Shown here piece by piece: positions 24,071-33,793 of a stretch of DNA of 64,000 nucleotides. The number at the start of each line of letters is the position of its first letter. The first letter of the stretch is position 1. The stretch lies in the NCBI RefSeq assembly GCF_020519665.1, contig NZ_CP084703.1, forward strand, positions 3,224,001-3,288,000. Reading direction: 5' to 3'. The DNA is from Bacillus shivajii (lineage in GTDB: Bacteria; Bacillota; Bacilli; Bacillales; Salisediminibacteriaceae). The translations under genes and the position numbers were made by a program. Below the pieces are notes generated by a model. It saw only the letters and a list, made by a program, of their open reading frames with translations, did no database searches and was not told where the DNA came from.

Positions 24071-25664
24071 ATCTTCTTCTCTCAAACATGACCGTATTAT
24101 CAACAATCGTTTTTTCTACATTTGCCTTTAACCATTCATCTGGCTCTAACTTAAATAAATCACAATCTAAAACTGTAAAATCTGCAACATTCCCTACTTT
24201 AATTACCCCACGATTGTCTTCTTGACATATAGCCTGGGCACTACCATAAGTGAAAAGTTTCACAGCTTCAAATAAGGAAAGCTTTTGTTCTGGTAAATAG
24301 CCATCATGATTTTCTTCTGGTTTTCTCCTTGTCACAGCAGCATGAATTCCTAACAGAGGGCTTATTGGTTCAATTGGAGCATCTGATCCACCTGCACATA
24401 TAAGGTCTGCATCAAGTAATGTTTTCCAAGCAAAAGCGTAATTAAGTCTGGCTTTACCAATTCGATCCATCACCCATGGAAAATCAGAAGCAACAAACCT
24501 TGGTTGTACATCTAAAATAACTGGAAGTTTTTTCAACCTTTCTATTAAGTCTTTTCGTGCAACTTGTATATGGATGAGTCTGTCACGTTTATTCGGAGGT
24601 ACCGGGTACTTCTCAATTGCATTAATCGCATATTCAAGTGCTAAATCCCCAATCGCATGGATCGCAACAGGCATGTCAAGCTTTCTCGCATCTGCTACAA
24701 TATTTTCAAGGATTTCTGGCTCATGAATCGCAACTCCAGTTGTATCAGAATCATCCGCATACGGACTACTTAAGAGTGCTGTTCTTCCTCCTAAAGCCCC
24801 ATCGGCAAAAATCTTCACTGAACCTAAATCAATAAACGAATGAGGGGCAAAATCATCTAATTTAGAGAATACTTCTAAAGCCACCTCATGATGAACGAGT
24901 AAGTTTGTTCGAAACTTCTTTTCTGTCCCATCGATGACCTCATAGAACGTTTCTAACGTCTTAATCGGATCACCATAGTAATTCAAATCTTCTGAATGTG
25001 CACCAACAAACCCATGACGATATAAATCATCAAGAGAACGTTCTAATGCTTTTTTCACATAACGAAAACCTTCTTCTGGCATTACTTCTCTAATTAATTC
25101 TTGAGCTTGATCATGTAAATAACCAGTCGGAATACCTTTACAATCTTTTTCGATCTTTCCACCTGGTGGGTTAATTGTCTCTGAATCAATCTTTGCCAAC
25201 GTTAACCCATATGTATTCGTCACTAGTGCATGACGACACACCCTCGTTAACATAACTGGGTGTTCTGTCGTAACCTCATCTAACACGTGTCGGTCTGGAA
25301 TTTGTCGATCGGAAAATAAGTTTTCATTAAAACCTTCACCTATTAACCAATCTCCTTGCTTTATATCTTTTACCGCATTTTTAAGTATTTTTTTTAATTC
25401 CTCTATACTCGATACATTAGATAAATCAAGCCTTAAGAGTTTTTCACCATGCCCGATCATATGAAGATGGCTATCGACAAATCCAGGATACATTGTCGCT
25501 CCATTTAAATCGTGTTCATCATCCATTTCACTTTTATAAGAGTTTCTTAAGTCAACAGTATTACCGACAGCTTGAATGATGCCATCTTTAACATAAACTG
25601 CCTCGTGTACGTCATTCTTATCAAGTAACGTACGGACTTTTCCACCGTACCAAAGTGTGCCCAT
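24069..25664 (-). CDS. ytcJ: YtcJ-family amidohydrolase
   Basis: A protein of 531 residues of the amidohydrolase-3 type. The metal motif is FVDSHLHMIGHG (about 67-78), and later HAIGDLALE and GGSDAPIEP provide further ligands (His, Asp). The C-terminal GVIKVGNVADFTVLD is the small beta-barrel of amidohydrolases. The ATG at 25664 is used because AGGAGGGG occupies the bases before it; the in-frame TTG at 25685 would overlap that site. Substrate unknown; the family includes N-substituted formamide deformylase-like enzymes. Confidence 0.88.
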   Translation of the reverse strand: MGTLWYGGKVRTLLDKNDVHEAVYVKDGIIQAVGNTVDLRNSYKSEMDDEHDLNGATMYPGFVDSHLHMIGHGEKLLRLDLSNVSSIEELKKILKNAVKDIKQGDWLIGEGFNENLFSDRQIPDRHVLDEVTTEHPVMLTRVCRHALVTNTYGLTLAKIDSETINPPGGKIEKDCKGIPTGYLHDQAQELIREVMPEEGFRYVKKALERSLDDLYRHGFVGAHSEDLNYYGDPIKTLETFYEVIDGTEKKFRTNLLVHHEVALEVFSKLDDFAPHSFIDLGSVKIFADGALGGRTALLSSPYADDSDTTGVAIHEPEILENIVADARKLDMPVAIHAIGDLALEYAINAIEKYPVPPNKRDRLIHIQVARKDLIERLKKLPVILDVQPRFVASDFPWVMDRIGKARLNYAFAWKTLLDADLICAGGSDAPIEPISPLLGIHAAVTRRKPEENHDGYLPEQKLSLFEAVKLFTYGSAQAICQEDNRGVIKVGNVADFTVLDCDLFKLEPDEWLKANVEKTIVDNTVMFERRR

Positions 25665-25854
25665 TAAATCTTCCCCTCCTAGCAAATACGTTCATTTTCT
25701 GGAATTAGCATAACTTTATTCCATCACTTTTCCAAATTTGTCCTTTTCCTCTCCTATCATACCCTATTTCTATTTACGAGTTCAAAAACTTTCTCTTTTT
25801 TCGTTCTTTCTAGCTGCATGCAAAAATCACCCAAAACGAATGAAATGAGTTTTG

Positions 25855-25960
25855 GGAAGCCCGTGCCGTGCCTGCGGCAAAGAAGACACCGTGAGTGCAA
25901 TCAAAGTGAAGCATGAACAGATGTCGCACTTGTGCCTAGAGGTAAAACCGTCCGCCGATA
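25855..25960 (-). repeat. Dispersed repeat family 'GTGCCTAGAGGTG', reverse copy
   Basis: It contains GCGGCAAAGAAGACACCGTG, AAGTGAAGCATGAACAGATG and CGCACTTGTGCCTAGAGGTA followed by CGTCCGCC. The rest of the gap 25665-25995 shows nothing else of note. Confidence 0.65.
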
Positions 25961-25995
25961 GCTAAGAACAAAAAAAGCCAAAACTTTAAACACTT

Positions 25996-26026
25996 AAAAA
26001 GGGCACTTCACAATTGAAGTGCCCTA
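25996..26026 (-). terminator. Terminator of the SASP gene
   Basis: AGGGCACTTCA (26001-26011) pairs with TGAAGTGCCCT (26016-26026). A TTTTT run follows on the minus strand. Confidence 0.88.
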
Positions 26027-26040
26027 GCATCCATCTTATA

Positions 26041-26247
26041 TTATTGTTGCTGAGAACCACCGAATTGCTGTTCAGCTTGCTGAACTAAGCGCTTCGTAAT
26101 TTCTCCACCTACTGAACCGTTCGCACGAGATGTTGCATCAGCACCAAGCTGTACGCCAAACTCTTGTGCGATTTCGTACTTCATTTGATCCAACGCTTGT
26201 TGAACCCCAGGGACTACTAATTGATTGGAACTTCTGTTGTTCGCCAT
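26041..26247 (-). CDS. sspA: Alpha/beta-type small acid-soluble spore protein
   Basis: A protein of 68 residues. It has the family blocks [23 protein letters not shown], where the YEIA-QEF segment is the GPR germination protease site (shown in parts: [17 protein letters not shown] and [12 protein letters not shown]), and [15 protein letters not shown]. The start at 26247 is supported by GGGAGGTGATAGAG. These proteins coat spore DNA and protect it. It is monocistronic with its own terminator; forespore expression is expected, but no convincing sigma-G promoter could be read. The allele name follows the B. subtilis neighbourhood. Confidence 0.95.
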   Translation of the reverse strand: MANNRSSNQLVVPGVQQALDQMKYEIAQEFGVQLGADATSRANGSVGGEITKRLVQQAEQQFGGSQQQ

Positions 26248-26339
26248 CTCTATCACCTCCCTTGTAATCATATCGTGTGCACAAAGGAGGAATTTAATTA
26301 ATCTAAAATTTTGGTTATAGCGGAAATCTTTTCCAATAA

Positions 26340-27548
26340 TTAAAAGAGCTCTTCAAACTCTTGATCAATATCTGTTTCTGGGGTGATTTCGATTGTCTCT
26401 ATGCCTTCAACAGCATCATTTACATAACGATCGATATCTAAATTTGTTTCAAAATGATTGGCCTTGTCACGAACTGGCTTTGTTTTTGTTTGTGGTGGTA
26501 AAAAGATTGTACAGCAATCCTCAAAAGGTAAAATTGACAATTCGTAAGTTCCAATTTTTTTGGATATATCAACGACTTCCTCTTTATCCATCGTTACAAG
26601 TGGACGTAAAACTGGAATATTCGTAACTTCATTTATTGTGTGCATGCTTTCTAATGTTTGACTAGCTACTTGTCCTAAACTTTCACCATTTACAATAGCG
26701 ATTGCTTCATTTTTGTACGAAGCTTTTTCCGCAATCCGTAACATGAATCTACGCATAATTGTCATTTCATAGTTATCGGGAACTTGTTGGTGAATGGCTT
26801 TTTGCGCATCTGTAAATGGTACAATATGCAATTTTATTGAACTTCCATACTTTGTTAAAACGCGAGCTAAGTCCTCAACCTTTTGTTTAGCTCTTTCATT
26901 TGTAAATGGAGGGCTATGGAAATGGATTGCCTGTAGCTCCACTCCACGTTTCAATGCCAAATATCCTGCGACAGGACTGTCAATCCCTCCAGATAACATA
27001 AGCATGACTTTCCCACTGCTACCGACAGGAAGTCCACCCGCTCCCTTTGTCGTTTTACACATTATATAAGCAGCTTCTTGTCGAATTTCTACTTTTACTT
27101 CAACATCAGGGTTATGAACATCTACTGTAATATTATCAGTATTTTTTAGAATGTAGCCGCCAATTGTACGATTTAATTCTTGGGAACGATAAGGATACTG
27201 TTTATTTGGTCTTTTTACAGTCATCTTAAATGTTCCCTTTTCATTAGGAAACGCATCTTTAATCGCCCATAACGAAGCTTCGTTAATTTTATCTTGGTCA
27301 AGCTCTAATTTTAGCGCTGGACTAAATGAATAAATACCAAAAATATCTTTCAATCTCTCTGATACAGCTTCTTCATTTTCACCATTTAATTCAATAAACA
27401 TACGACCAAATGAACGTTTTACTTTAACATTTTTGAAACTTCTTAACGCTTCTCGAACATTTGATTGAAGCTTTTGTTCAAAACTTTTTCTATTTTTCCC
27501 TTTCAATGCCAACTCGGCATAACGGATTAATATATGGTTATAGTTCAC
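26340..27548 (-). CDS. thiI: ThiI: tRNA 4-thiouridine synthase / thiamine thiazole sulfur transferase
   Basis: A protein of 402 residues with N-terminal ferredoxin-like and THUMP domains (about 1-165) and a PP-loop ATPase domain ([17 protein letters not shown], about 185-201). There is no C-terminal rhodanese domain, the usual form in Bacillus, in which the sulfurtransferase is the paired NifZ cysteine desulfurase. It starts with GTG at 27548 inside the nifZ stop (GTGA), with AAGGTGG upstream, so the two are translationally coupled. It makes s4U8 in tRNA. Confidence 0.95.
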   Translation of the reverse strand: MNYNHILIRYAELALKGKNRKSFEQKLQSNVREALRSFKNVKVKRSFGRMFIELNGENEEAVSERLKDIFGIYSFSPALKLELDQDKINEASLWAIKDAFPNEKGTFKMTVKRPNKQYPYRSQELNRTIGGYILKNTDNITVDVHNPDVEVKVEIRQEAAYIMCKTTKGAGGLPVGSSGKVMLMLSGGIDSPVAGYLALKRGVELQAIHFHSPPFTNERAKQKVEDLARVLTKYGSSIKLHIVPFTDAQKAIHQQVPDNYEMTIMRRFMLRIAEKASYKNEAIAIVNGESLGQVASQTLESMHTINEVTNIPVLRPLVTMDKEEVVDISKKIGTYELSILPFEDCCTIFLPPQTKTKPVRDKANHFETNLDIDRYVNDAVEGIETIEITPETDIDQEFEELF

Positions 27549-28687
27549 TGTTTTTCAACCACCTTTTTTAATGATGAAGCAACTTCTTGAAACTCTACCA
27601 TAAATTGCTTCGCTTCTTCGATCGTATTGTCATAAGATAAAGAAATTCGAATCGCACTTGATGCAATTTCCTCACTTAAGCCTATCGCTTCAAGAACATG
27701 ACTCGGCTCTGATTGCTTCGATGAACAAGCTGATTTTGTCGATACATAAATGTTTTTTTCAGCTAAAGCTTGAACAACCACTTCCGGTTTCACTTTCGGT
27801 ACAGACAGATTTAAAATATGTGGAGCACCATCTTCTGGAGAGTTAATGACTATCCCATCTACCTTTTGACAGAAAGAACGAATTTCGTTTTTAATGTGTT
27901 GTATCTTCTTTATATCATCCGATTTATCGAGACACACTCTTAATGCTTTCACCATCGCTACTACGCCCGGAACGTTTTCTGTTCCTGCACGAAAGCCCCG
28001 CTCTTGACTTCCTCCTGATAATAATGGAGAAACTGTGACTCCATCACGAATATATAATAATCCAGTCCCTTTCATTCCATGGAATTTATGAGCTGATAAT
28101 GTACATAAGTCGATAAGTGAATGCGAGAAATTTAACGGGACTTTTCCTACTCCTTGAACATGATCAACATGAAAAATAATTTTTGGATATTTCTTTAATA
28201 CTTCACCAATTTCTTCAATCGGCTGAATGCTTCCTAATTCGTTATTTACATGAATCATTGAGACTAAAATTGTTTCATCAGTTATTGCACTTGCTACTTG
28301 TTCCTTACTGACCTTCCCAGTATGATCTGCTTTCAAATAAGTAACACGAAATCCTTCTCTTTCAAGTTGGCGAAACGCCTCTATGCTTGAAGCGTGTTCA
28401 ACATTCGTCGTTATTAAATGATTACCCCTGTTTTTTAATTGCTTGGCCGTTCCTTTAATGCTTAGGTTATTACCTTCAGTTCCACCTGAAGTAAACAATA
28501 CTTCACTAGGTTTCACTTGTAATAGCTTGGCCATGCGATCACGCGATTGAACTAACAATCGTTCTGCCGATTTCCCTAGCGGGTGAAGGGATGAAGGGTT
28601 ACCAAAATATTCTGTTGCCACTTTTGTATATGTTTCAACGACTTCCTCGAAAGGTTTTGTCGTCGCACTATTATCGAAATATATCAT
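27545..28687 (-). CDS. nifZ: Cysteine desulfurase NifZ (IscS-type)
   Basis: A PLP-dependent enzyme of 380 residues. The PLP lysine is in SAHKFHGMKGTGLLY (about 205), the catalytic Cys in STKSACSSKQSEPSHVL (about 325) and the substrate helix in FTSGGTEGNNLSIKG (about 66-80). It transfers cysteine sulfur to ThiI, and the 4-bp gene overlap and order match the B. subtilis pair. AAAGGAG precedes the ATG. Confidence 0.95.
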   Translation of the reverse strand: MIYFDNSATTKPFEEVVETYTKVATEYFGNPSSLHPLGKSAERLLVQSRDRMAKLLQVKPSEVLFTSGGTEGNNLSIKGTAKQLKNRGNHLITTNVEHASSIEAFRQLEREGFRVTYLKADHTGKVSKEQVASAITDETILVSMIHVNNELGSIQPIEEIGEVLKKYPKIIFHVDHVQGVGKVPLNFSHSLIDLCTLSAHKFHGMKGTGLLYIRDGVTVSPLLSGGSQERGFRAGTENVPGVVAMVKALRVCLDKSDDIKKIQHIKNEIRSFCQKVDGIVINSPEDGAPHILNLSVPKVKPEVVVQALAEKNIYVSTKSACSSKQSEPSHVLEAIGLSEEIASSAIRISLSYDNTIEEAKQFMVEFQEVASSLKKVVEKQ

Positions 28688-28849
28688 CGCAAAAGCTCCT
28701 TTAAATCCCTTAATATCTCTATCTCTGCAACAATCTATCTTACCATAATTAAAAACAATATGGCAATGAGAAAAATCTTCAATAAATTTAACTTTCTTGT
28801 TATAGTAAGGAGTTTTCTGAAAAGAATTATTTTCTTATAATTTTCACTC

Positions 28850-28877
28850 TTTACAATCTTTATTTCTATGGTAGAAT
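28850..28877 (+). promoter_or_regulatory. Putative sigma-A promoter of brnQ
   Basis: TTTACA (28850-28855), 16-bp spacer, TAGAAT (28872-28877). A second weaker pair (TCGACA...TAAAAT) lies about 20 bp downstream. The cre-like box at 28996 would be in the transcribed leader. Confidence 0.4.
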
Positions 28878-28995
28878 TCAATTCGACAATATTTTTAAAA
28901 GAAAATAAAATCTCGAACCAAACAGTTCATCATGGGAAATAAATAAGAACGTTAACGTGTACATGTAAATGCGTATTCATACTTTTAGCCATTCC

Positions 28996-29009
28996 GGAAA
29001 GCGCTTACA
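28996..29009 (+). promoter_or_regulatory. Candidate cre (CcpA) site upstream of brnQ
   Basis: GGAAAGCGCTTACA differs from the TGWAANCGNTNWCA consensus only at the first base and has the near-palindromic AAGCGCTT centre typical of strong cre sites. It is 65 bp before the brnQ start and downstream of the putative promoter, a position that would suit roadblock repression. Confidence 0.5.
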
Positions 29010-29073
29010 CACCCTGTTTCACATTTTATTTCACCATGATAAACAGACTACAGTGTGATAGGGAGGCATCACG

Positions 29074-30381
29074 ATGAACAATAAGACATTATCTAGAAAC
29101 GAAACATTAGCGATTGGCTTTATGATGTTTGCGTTATTTTTAGGTGCTGGAAACCTCATTTTCCCTCCTGCGCTTGGACAAGAAGCTGGAACTTCCGTCT
29201 GGTCAGCAACAATCGGATTTTTAGTTACAGGTGTGGGGCTACCGATCCTTGCAATTATTGCAATTGCAAAATCTGGTGGAGATCTTAAGAAAGTTTCTGA
29301 ACGAGTAGGACCATTATTTGCAATTATCTTTCCATTAGTTGTTTATTTGGCAATCGGACCTTTATTTGGAATTCCTAGAACAGGGTCTGTTGCATATGAA
29401 ATTGGGTTATTGCCATATTTAACAAACGGAGCATCTACGTTATCATTATTTATTTTTACCCTCATTTTCTTTAGTCTTACTTTCTGGCTTAGTTTAAATC
29501 CATCGAAATTAGTTGGACGTATCGGTAAAGGGTTAACACCACTTCTTGTTATTTTGTTAGGGGTATTAGCTTTTACAGGAATCATTTCCCCCTTAGGATC
29601 CCCAGAGTCACCAGTTGGTGGATATGAACAATTTGCATTTTTTACTGGGTTCCAAGAAGGTTACTTTACAATGGATGCCATTGCTGCTCTTGTATTTGGT
29701 ATCGTTGTTATTGCTCGTATGAAAGAGCGTGGTATCACTTCAACTGAGGAGACAACAAAAAAAGCGATTCAAGTTGGTGTCATTGCAGGAATTGGCTTAG
29801 CGCTCGTATACTTATCCCTTGCATTCTTAGGATCTACAAGTGTTGAAACTGTTGGTTATCAAGCAAATGGTGGAGTTATTTTAACTGGAATTGCTGATCA
29901 ACTATTAGGTACTATAGGGCTACTTCTTCTGTCATTCGTAATTACAATTGCTTGTTTGACAACTTCTGTAGGGCTCACATCTGCCTTTGGTGAATATATT
30001 CAGCGAGTCGCACCTCGCTTCCCTTATACAGTAACAATTGGGGTCATTTCTTTATTCAGTTTATTAATGGCGAATATGGGATTAACGCAACTTCTTCAAT
30101 TCTCATTGCCAATGCTAATCATGATTTATCCTGTAGCAATCGTACTCATTGTTCTGACGATTTTTAAGAATACTTTCAATGAAGACTCTCGTGTATTCAA
30201 AGGTGCTGTAATCGGTGCTGCAATCGTTAGTATTCCAGATGGCTTAAGCAATACAGAAACGTTTGCGAACCTTTCTGAATTCATTGTAAGCTTGCCGTTA
30301 GGTGAGATGGGTATTGCATGGATTATCCCTGCTTTGATCGGTGCGCTTATTGGTTATTTTCTTTCCAAGAAAGAAAAATAA
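29074..30381 (+). CDS. brnQ: Branched-chain amino acid carrier BrnQ (LIVCS family)
   Basis: A membrane protein of 435 residues with about 12 hydrophobic segments. The family start reads LAIGFMMFALFLGAGNLIFPP (shown as blocks IGFMMFALFLGAGN and LIFPP), followed by IPRTGSVAYEIGL. It is a Na+- or H+-coupled importer of Leu, Ile and Val. GGGAGG precedes the ATG. It is not in the B. subtilis gene order between nifZ and ezrA, so it is an accessory insertion relative to that genome. The upstream cre-like box suggests carbon control. A terminator follows at 30467-30500. Confidence 0.95.
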   Translation: MNNKTLSRNETLAIGFMMFALFLGAGNLIFPPALGQEAGTSVWSATIGFLVTGVGLPILAIIAIAKSGGDLKKVSERVGPLFAIIFPLVVYLAIGPLFGIPRTGSVAYEIGLLPYLTNGASTLSLFIFTLIFFSLTFWLSLNPSKLVGRIGKGLTPLLVILLGVLAFTGIISPLGSPESPVGGYEQFAFFTGFQEGYFTMDAIAALVFGIVVIARMKERGITSTEETTKKAIQVGVIAGIGLALVYLSLAFLGSTSVETVGYQANGGVILTGIADQLLGTIGLLLLSFVITIACLTTSVGLTSAFGEYIQRVAPRFPYTVTIGVISLFSLLMANMGLTQLLQFSLPMLIMIYPVAIVLIVLTIFKNTFNEDSRVFKGAVIGAAIVSIPDGLSNTETFANLSEFIVSLPLGEMGIAWIIPALIGALIGYFLSKKEK

Positions 30382-30466
30382 ATAAAAACCATTTATTAAA
30401 GAGACACTGATAAATTCAAATACTAAACAACATTCACAACCAAAACCACAGTATAAATCGCATAGA

Positions 30467-30500
30467 AAAAGGGACGAAGACTGCTCTTCGTCCCTTTTAT
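30467..30500. terminator. Terminator of brnQ
   Basis: AAAAGGGACGAAGA (30467-30480), loop CTGC, TCTTCGTCCCTTTT (30485-30498). Symmetrical enough to act in both directions. Confidence 0.92.
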
Positions 30501-30573
30501 AATCAATAGTTCGTTTAATATAGCGTAAACAATTTCTTCTTTAATTAAATTCTCAACTAACTTATATCAGTTA

Positions 30574-31113
30574 TTAAACATTTGAAATTGAATATATAAG
30601 AAGTATGGATTTCATGATTATAAATAAAGTGATGATACAAAATGAAAGCGGTTTCGATATCCTCCACATAGCTCCAAAGTCTCCCCACGGATTTTTAGTT
30701 TTTACTGTCATGACGATACTGATTACCAAATATACAATATACACAACTAATGATGTCAAAATTAATGAGATACTGAGTACTGGTATCTCAAGAACAAGGT
30801 TAAAAATTAGAAATAGGATAACAATAAATACAAATTCTGAAGCGAAGCCAGCATTAATAAAACGATATGAATAGTAACCTTCAGGATCGTACTCAAAATA
30901 AGCCTCTATATATTGTTCATACCGCACGGGTGATATGAACTCACCTTCTTTTTTAATGGCAACATGAGGTGGGAATTTTTTCATTTCAATGTTCAATTTG
31001 TCTTTTGGTATACCTATATATCGGCCCATGATATAATGGCCTGTTTCATGAACATAAGTAAGAACTACACAAAATAAGCTATTTAATATTAAGTAAAAGA
31101 AAAAAACAGTCAA
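30574..31113 (-). CDS. Minimal HExxH membrane protein, site-2-protease/M50-like
   Basis: A protein of 179 residues from a TTG start with AGGAGAGGGCGGAAA upstream. The first hydrophobic helix contains VHETGHYIMGRYIGIP (about residues 21-36), an HExxH zinc motif inside a membrane segment as in M50 proteases. Two more hydrophobic regions follow (about 92-130), then KNPWGDFGAMW (about 139-149), which resembles the N-P-x-x-D third-ligand motif. A last hydrophobic helix follows. There is no PDZ or CBS domain. A protease role is an inference from motif order. The base composition is lower in GC than neighbours, and the gene lies between brnQ and repeat remnants, suggesting an accessory gene. Confidence 0.7.
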   Translation of the reverse strand: MTVFFFYLILNSLFCVVLTYVHETGHYIMGRYIGIPKDKLNIEMKKFPPHVAIKKEGEFISPVRYEQYIEAYFEYDPEGYYSYRFINAGFASEFVFIVILFLIFNLVLEIPVLSISLILTSLVVYIVYLVISIVMTVKTKNPWGDFGAMWRISKPLSFCIITLFIIMKSILLIYSISNV

Positions 31114-31189
31114 TTTCCGCCCTCTCCTAACGCTAACCTGCAGCTATTTTAACATAAATATCCAGTTTTTAGCCTGTTCATTTCGGAAT

Positions 31190-31335
31190 TACTCGTTGTA
31201 CCTACCATTCTAGGTTGTGTATCCGTCGGCACAGCACATAGTTTATTCGTGAATCCACATTCGTTGTTGATTTAATGAATTGCCCAAAGCGGACGCTTGC
31301 CCCTATTGGCACAAGTACGACATCTGCTCATGCTC
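31190..31335. repeat. Degenerate fragments of the hairpin and GTGCCTAGAGGTG repeats
   Basis: TATCCGTCGGCACAGCAC (about 31220-31240) resembles the 3' arm of the hairpin variant at 49345. CCCCTATTGGCACAAGTACG (about 31290-31312) resembles the other family. Both are decayed. Confidence 0.45.
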
Positions 31336-31378
31336 TCTGTGTTGTAATACGCTCTAAACAATTTTAAAACCTGATAAT

Positions 31379-31440
31379 ATAAAAAAAGACTGACATTCAA
31401 AGTCACCTATTAAGTGTCCTTTGTGTCAGCCTTTCTTATA
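31379..31440 (-). terminator. Terminator after the gene downstream of ezrA
   Basis: On the minus strand GGCTGACA pairs with TGTCAGTC, with inner CAC/GTG pairs, followed by TTTTTTT. Confidence 0.7.
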
Positions 31441-31450
31441 TCCTATTCAT

Positions 31451-31810
31451 TTAATCACTTTCAGCTAAGGCTAGAACTTCTTCTAGTAATACATCTACAG
31501 AGATGAGTTTATCTGGAGCAATGTGATCAAAATCTCCTTTATGAATCCCCCGTTTCCCTATATCATCTAAACGAATGAACTCGTAATTATTACGTTCATT
31601 CTCTTTATTATTATTTTCCTGAGAATGTTCACTCTCATCAACGGCAATAGATTCATTTTCCTTATTAACTATATCCGTGATTCCATTATTATTTTCTCTA
31701 TCAAAAGACACTTGCTTTTCACTTGGTTGTAAAACCGTTAGGAGTAAAAATGACCAAACAGTTGCACATAAAATAAGTACACTTGATAATACTAATACTT
31801 TCTTCTTCAA
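31451..31810 (-). CDS. Membrane-anchored acidic hypothetical protein downstream of ezrA
   Basis: It starts with TTG at 31810 with AAGGAG 9 bases before it. The GTG at 31828 overlaps the ezrA stop and has no ribosome binding site. The product of 119 residues begins with MKKKVLVLSSVLILCATVWS, a signal anchor, then a linker rich in Asn/Glu/Ser and a C-terminal segment APDKLISVDVLLEEVLALAE. Cotranscription with ezrA points to envelope or division context, but no family is recognised. Confidence 0.65.
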   Translation of the reverse strand: MKKKVLVLSSVLILCATVWSFLLLTVLQPSEKQVSFDRENNNGITDIVNKENESIAVDESEHSQENNNKENERNNYEFIRLDDIGKRGIHKGDFDHIAPDKLISVDVLLEEVLALAESD

Positions 31811-31827
31811 CTCTATAATCTCCTTCA

Positions 31828-33531
31828 CTAATAAGTTTCTTGAAGTTCTTTTTTACCTGTAACTTTTTTTAGTACATCAGGGTCCACAGGCTCAACAGCA
31901 TGTAATGCAATCTCTAACGCTTCATCATATTGATATTGTCTAAACTTATCTTCTGCTTGAAGGAGTTTTATATTTAAATCATTATTTTGACTACGATAAC
32001 GATTCCCATATTGGATAACTTGTTCTGCTAAGTTCGCATCGTCCATCGTTGCATAAAGCTTTTCTACACAATTTTTCACTTGTTCCTTCGCTTCATTCAC
32101 TTTATTTAATACATCGTCAAGTGATAAAGGTATTTCATTTAATTTATTAGAAGCTTGGCCAAGTAATTTTTCGGCTTCATCCATTTTGTAAAGTAAGCTT
32201 TCTGGAACACCCGGTAAATTACTTTTGTGTAATTTTTTTTGGGCAGTCAATAGTTCGTTCCGTAATTCACCGATCATATCAGAAGCTTTTCTTTCATCAC
32301 TTCTTAAGTGGTTAAGCCCTTCTTTCGCTTCCTTTAATTCTATTTCAAATGCATTCGCATCTTCTCTAAAAGTTTGAATCATTTTTCGAAGTGACGTAAA
32401 GGATTGCTTCTTTTCTTCTGCAGCGTCTTTAATGACACTAAACTGGCTCAAAAGATCCTTTAATTGTTTTTCCATTTTTAACTGTTTTTTATCTTCGTCT
32501 TCTGGAAGGCGATAATTTAATTTTACCGTTTCAGTATCTGTTCTTAGTTCCTGAAACTGATGTGGCAATTGTTCAGTCAACACTTCAAGTTCAGCAATTT
32601 CATTCTCAACAAAATTGCGTGATAATACCTCGTGTTCAAGCTTTTCGTAAATTTCATCAATCTCATTTTGAATCGCTTCTACTGGCTCTTTTACTTCAGT
32701 TAGTTTTAGGCTTTCTATAAGAGGTAGTAAAGCAAATAATCGCCTTTTCATTTCTTTTATTTGCCATGAAAAGGAGAAATGCTCCAATACATATCCATCC
32801 TCTTCCATCTCTTCTAATCCGTTTTCTAATTCTTGAACTTGTTTCGGTAATTCTTTTTCAACGAGTACGAGATATTGCGGAATTTCATCCATCGACTCAA
32901 CCGCTTCATTTAATGTTGATTCAAGACTTACAAGAATTTCTTTTGCTTGAAAGTAGTTTCCTTCTTCCATATGTTGTTCAAACTGTGTAAACTCATCTTG
33001 CATACATTTTAAATTCTTTTCGATGACTTGACTTGCATTTCCAAGCGTACCTTTTTGTACCCATAATTTCTTTTTTGTCTCGTCATATAAGTCCTTCACT
33101 TTATGGATATTCTCACGGTTTTGTTCTTCACTATGTATGAGTTGGTCAACTTCGGCAACCATTTCGTCGATATGCTTTTCAATACGTTCAAGATCTTTCT
33201 CAACCGATATAATTACTGACTTGGCCTTACCAAAGCGGTATTTATTTCCGAGCTCTTCAATATCAAATAACTTTTCTTCAATATTTGGGAGCTGGACAGT
33301 AATAATCTCATCCCATTTAGAACGCCACTGTTCAAAACGTTCTTCCGTTTCACCCGACATTTTTAACCCTTTTATCTTTGATAATTCCTCTGTAACTGGT
33401 CTGTTCATTAATTGAACCTTTTTATTTTCAATGCGGTCGACTTGTTTATAGATTCGCTTCCGTGACCACGCCCCATAAACAACGATACATACAAAAACTA
33501 CAATTAATCCATATATAATATAAGCATACAT
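31828..33531 (-). CDS. ezrA: Septation ring formation regulator EzrA
   Basis: A protein of 567 residues. The N-terminal membrane anchor (about 3-21, YIIYGLIVVFVCIVVYGAW) is followed by spectrin-like coiled-coil repeats through the rest, rich in Glu, Lys and Gln, ending near YDEALEIALHAVEPVDPDVLKKV (the QYDEALEIAL patch is strongly conserved). EzrA limits FtsZ ring assembly at the poles and helps recruit PBP1. GGAGGAGG precedes the ATG. The genomic place beside nifZ/thiI and hisJ is conserved apart from two inserted genes. Confidence 0.95.
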   Translation of the reverse strand: MYAYIIYGLIVVFVCIVVYGAWSRKRIYKQVDRIENKKVQLMNRPVTEELSKIKGLKMSGETEERFEQWRSKWDEIITVQLPNIEEKLFDIEELGNKYRFGKAKSVIISVEKDLERIEKHIDEMVAEVDQLIHSEEQNRENIHKVKDLYDETKKKLWVQKGTLGNASQVIEKNLKCMQDEFTQFEQHMEEGNYFQAKEILVSLESTLNEAVESMDEIPQYLVLVEKELPKQVQELENGLEEMEEDGYVLEHFSFSWQIKEMKRRLFALLPLIESLKLTEVKEPVEAIQNEIDEIYEKLEHEVLSRNFVENEIAELEVLTEQLPHQFQELRTDTETVKLNYRLPEDEDKKQLKMEKQLKDLLSQFSVIKDAAEEKKQSFTSLRKMIQTFREDANAFEIELKEAKEGLNHLRSDERKASDMIGELRNELLTAQKKLHKSNLPGVPESLLYKMDEAEKLLGQASNKLNEIPLSLDDVLNKVNEAKEQVKNCVEKLYATMDDANLAEQVIQYGNRYRSQNNDLNIKLLQAEDKFRQYQYDEALEIALHAVEPVDPDVLKKVTGKKELQETY

Positions 33532-33793
33532 ATGAGGCCTCCTCCACTAATTTGTTTTGTGCTTATTCCCTTTTTTGTTATAAAAAAACGTGAAAGAAAA
33601 CGACAGTGATCGTTTTCTCTTGAAAAATATCATCATTTCATTCAATATACAAATTCCCTAAGGAAAATACAAAAATTATCTAAATTTGATAAATTTCTTC
33701 CCCTTTATAATATCATGGAAAGAGCATCTTTGGATGATTTTTCTTTCAATTTTCTTAGGATTTTTGAATCTTTTTTCATTGGAGTTGATAAAT

